DNA from: Saprospiraceae bacterium
GTDB lineage: Bacteria > Bacteroidota > Bacteroidia > Chitinophagales > Saprospiraceae
NCBI GenBank assembly: GCA_013361075.1
Contig: JABWAJ010000249.1
Span: forward strand, 1 to 7,885
Length of the DNA stretch: 7,885 nt
Direction: 5' to 3'
Below the pieces are notes generated by a model. That model was given only the letters and a program-made list of their open reading frames with translations. It was not told the DNA's origin and made no database searches. Every line of letters begins with the position of its first letter. The stretch's first letter is position 1. Both the position numbers and the translations under genes were made by a program. This document shows positions 6,310 to 7,885 of this stretch, piece after piece.

Positions 6310-7885
6310 TCAACGCTGGATCACAACAAATCCCGTCGTTGGCTCACTGCCGTTTCCTAAGGTAATGATGTAAAAATAGGTGTCTGCCGGCAGTTCTTCT
6401 CCGTTGAACGTCCCATTCCAATCGCTTCGATACGGAGTGGGTGACCGGAAAACCTCGTCACCCCAGCGGTTAAATATCGAAACCTGGCTGCCCGGAAAAG
6501 CTGCGAGATCCAACAGGCAGGGCACTACAAACGTATCGTTAACTCCGTCGTTGTTCGGGGTAATGATGTTTGGTGCTTTACAGGCGGCACCTTCTCCAAC
6601 AGCGATGGTAACCGTAGCTGTAGCCTCCACGCAGCCCGCACTGCGCACCACATAGGTCAACTGATCTGTTCCTACAAAATTCGGACGCGGTGTATATCGT
6701 ATTTCTCCATTCCCCAGAAGCTCTACCGTACCATCCGAAGGGCCTGATTGAACAGAAATTTCTGCCCCTGGCGGGATCTGATCATTTAGGGACACATCAA
6801 ATACGATAGCTTCAGCAAATGGGGTTGAAACCAGATCCGCTAAAGCTACCGGATTGGGAAAGTATAAAACCAGAGCTGTATCACTGACGTTGCACAAGCT
6901 GTTGTCTATTACCCATACAAACCGGTTCTCGCCAGTTTGCAGGTTGCGTACTACAGTTGTAGCATTTTGCGGATTATCAATGGTTGTTGCCGGATCAATT
7001 GCAACCCAGTTTCCGGTACTGCCCAGAGAAGGAAGCGCCGCACTGATGGTAGCCACTGCTTCGTCATTACAGGCCGTAACATCATTACCTGCATCAGGCG
7101 CATTGTCCGATACTGTTACCGAAATCTGGTCTTGTCCGGTTCCACAATTGCCCGTCACCGTCCAGGTAAATACGTAGAGGTTGTTGGGAGCCAATCCGGT
7201 AATGAGGGTGTTGGGGTCCGTTGGCGATACAATAACGACACCCAGAATAGCCTGGGCAGACGGTTGCGACCAAATACCCGTACTTCCCATATTGGCCGGC
7301 GGCACTGCAGCCAGATTCAGCTCCGAATTGGCACAAACGTGCATGGTTGCTACGCCTGCATCGGCAGGTTCAGTTTGGGAAATCGTAATGACAATTTCAT
7401 CAGAGGAATAGTTTTGACAAGCCCCGTTCGAAAGTGACCACCGGAACGTATAAGGTCCGCCGGCAATGGTCAGGCCGTTCACCGGAGTGGTAGGAGAATC
7501 AGGATTAACAATAACGACTCCGGTTGTATTACCCCCTGTTTGCGTCCATAACCCCGTCCCGATTGGTGGGGCAGATGCGCTCAGCAAACCAACTTCGCCA
7601 TTGCATACGGTATTGTCAAATCCCGCAAAAGCCTGATTGGCAGGAATGGTATTCAGGGTAACCAGCGTTGGTGCGGAAGTAGTTGAAAAACATTCTTCCA
7701 GACGAGCAGTCACTGTAAAAGGATATGTTCCGTTGCCCGGGAAATTTTGAAAATCATTCAGCACCAGGCTAAGGGCCTCAGTTTCTGTACTTACAGGCTG
7801 TCCCTGATAGTTCCAGGTATAAAATGCCCCCGGCGTAGCAGAACCCGGCGTGACAAAAAGAGTCAACTCGGGGTTCGCACTGCTG
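6310..7885 (-). CDS. Gliding-motility-associated C-terminal (CHU_C, type B) domain surface protein, 5' end outside window
   Basis: The reading frame is open to the window edge (codons before 7866 read SSANPEL), so this is the C-terminal roughly 525 residues of a larger secreted protein. In order: the end of a PKD-like beta-sandwich (about 7866-7650); three tandem Ig/PKD-like repeats of about 85-90 residues (about 7632-7378, 7365-7108, 7101-6856) sharing the pattern C...L.A..P..G..G.W...NP....V.GL..G...F.W...N..C....D...ITV; an Ig-like/cadherin-like module with GEIRYTPRPNFVGTDQLTYVV (about 6855-6598); and a CHU_C domain (about 6582-6313) with ITPNNDGVNDTF, VSIFNRWGDEVF, WNGTFNGEELPADTYFYI and terminal GFVVIQR. 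In known systems this domain is the type B signal that routes cargo through the T9SS to the cell surface. A role as adhesin or surface filament is inferred from the stalk of repeats. It is the first visible gene of an operon with the PorP/SprF and OmpA genes. Stop TGA. Confidence 0.93.
   Translation of the reverse strand, partial: SSANPELTLFVTPGSATPGAFYTWNYQGQPVSTETEALSLVLNDFQNFPGNGTYPFTVTARLEECFSTTSAPTLVTLNTIPANQAFAGFDNTVCNGEVGLLSASAPPIGTGLWTQTGGNTTGVVIVNPDSPTTPVNGLTIAGGPYTFRWSLSNGACQNYSSDEIVITISQTEPADAGVATMHVCANSELNLAAVPPANMGSTGIWSQPSAQAILGVVIVSPTDPNTLITGLAPNNLYVFTWTVTGNCGTGQDQISVTVSDNAPDAGNDVTACNDEAVATISAALPSLGSTGNWVAIDPATTIDNPQNATTVVRNLQTGENRFVWVIDNSLCNVSDTALVLYFPNPVALADLVSTPFAEAIVFDVSLNDQIPPGAEISVQSGPSDGTVELLGNGEIRYTPRPNFVGTDQLTYVVRSAGCVEATATVTIAVGEGAACKAPNIITPNNDGVNDTFVVPCLLDLAAFPGSQVSIFNRWGDEVFRSPTPYRSDWNGTFNGEELPADTYFYIITLGNGSEPTTGFVVIQR

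Noticed and set aside
6937..7437. 166-codon plus-strand open frame antisense to the CHU_C protein gene
   Set aside because: Low-complexity, Arg/Gly/Asn-rich shadow of the repeat region. The opposite strand has clear domain structure.
7864..7866. TTG as the start codon of the CHU_C protein
   Set aside because: The frame stays open to the window edge with protein-like residues before it, there is no signal peptide after it, and it would begin in the middle of a PKD-like domain. It is read as an internal leucine.

Overview
The window looks like chromosomal DNA from a member of the phylum Bacteroidota. It encodes a gliding-motility-associated C-terminal (CHU_C, type B) secretion domain, a PorP/SprF-family outer-membrane protein and an OmpA-family protein with PD40 repeats. 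All three belong to the type IX secretion system (T9SS) world, which is essentially restricted to this phylum. The lack of strong Shine-Dalgarno sequences in front of the genes also fits. A Saprospiria- or Cytophagia-like source is possible, but the sequence alone does not fix the class.

All four genes lie on the minus strand, so transcription runs from high to low coordinates. From 7885 down: (1) the 3' part of a large secreted, multi-domain surface protein ending in a CHU_C domain (6310-7885, its 5' end outside the window); (2) after 48 bp, a complete PorP/SprF-family protein (5314-6261); (3) after 25 bp, a complete 674-residue OmpA-family protein with a PD40 propeller, two carboxypeptidase-regulatory-like domains and a peptidoglycan-binding domain (3264-5288). 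Spacing and order suggest one operon: a type B cargo or adhesin, its dedicated SprF-like outer-membrane partner, and a PorE-like periplasmic anchor. A very strong bidirectional hairpin terminator (3130-3171) closes this unit.

Downstream is a separate unit, clpB (359-2983), a full-length disaggregase. It has its own candidate promoter just past the terminator (3076-3105) and an 8-11-8 inverted repeat in its leader (3010-3036) that could be an operator or an RNA hairpin. A weak hairpin plus seven Ts directly after its stop codon (328-358) is a plausible terminator.

The last 358 bases (1-358) carry no convincing gene. They hold an imperfect inverted repeat of about 261 bp with perfect 20-bp outer arms (90-109 and 331-350). 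It contains several copies of a short palindrome of the form GACCTCGGAGAGGTC and one 'CCTGAGCTTATCGAAGG' palindrome. This is the least explained part of the window and looks like an interspersed or MITE-like repeat inserted against the 3' end of clpB.
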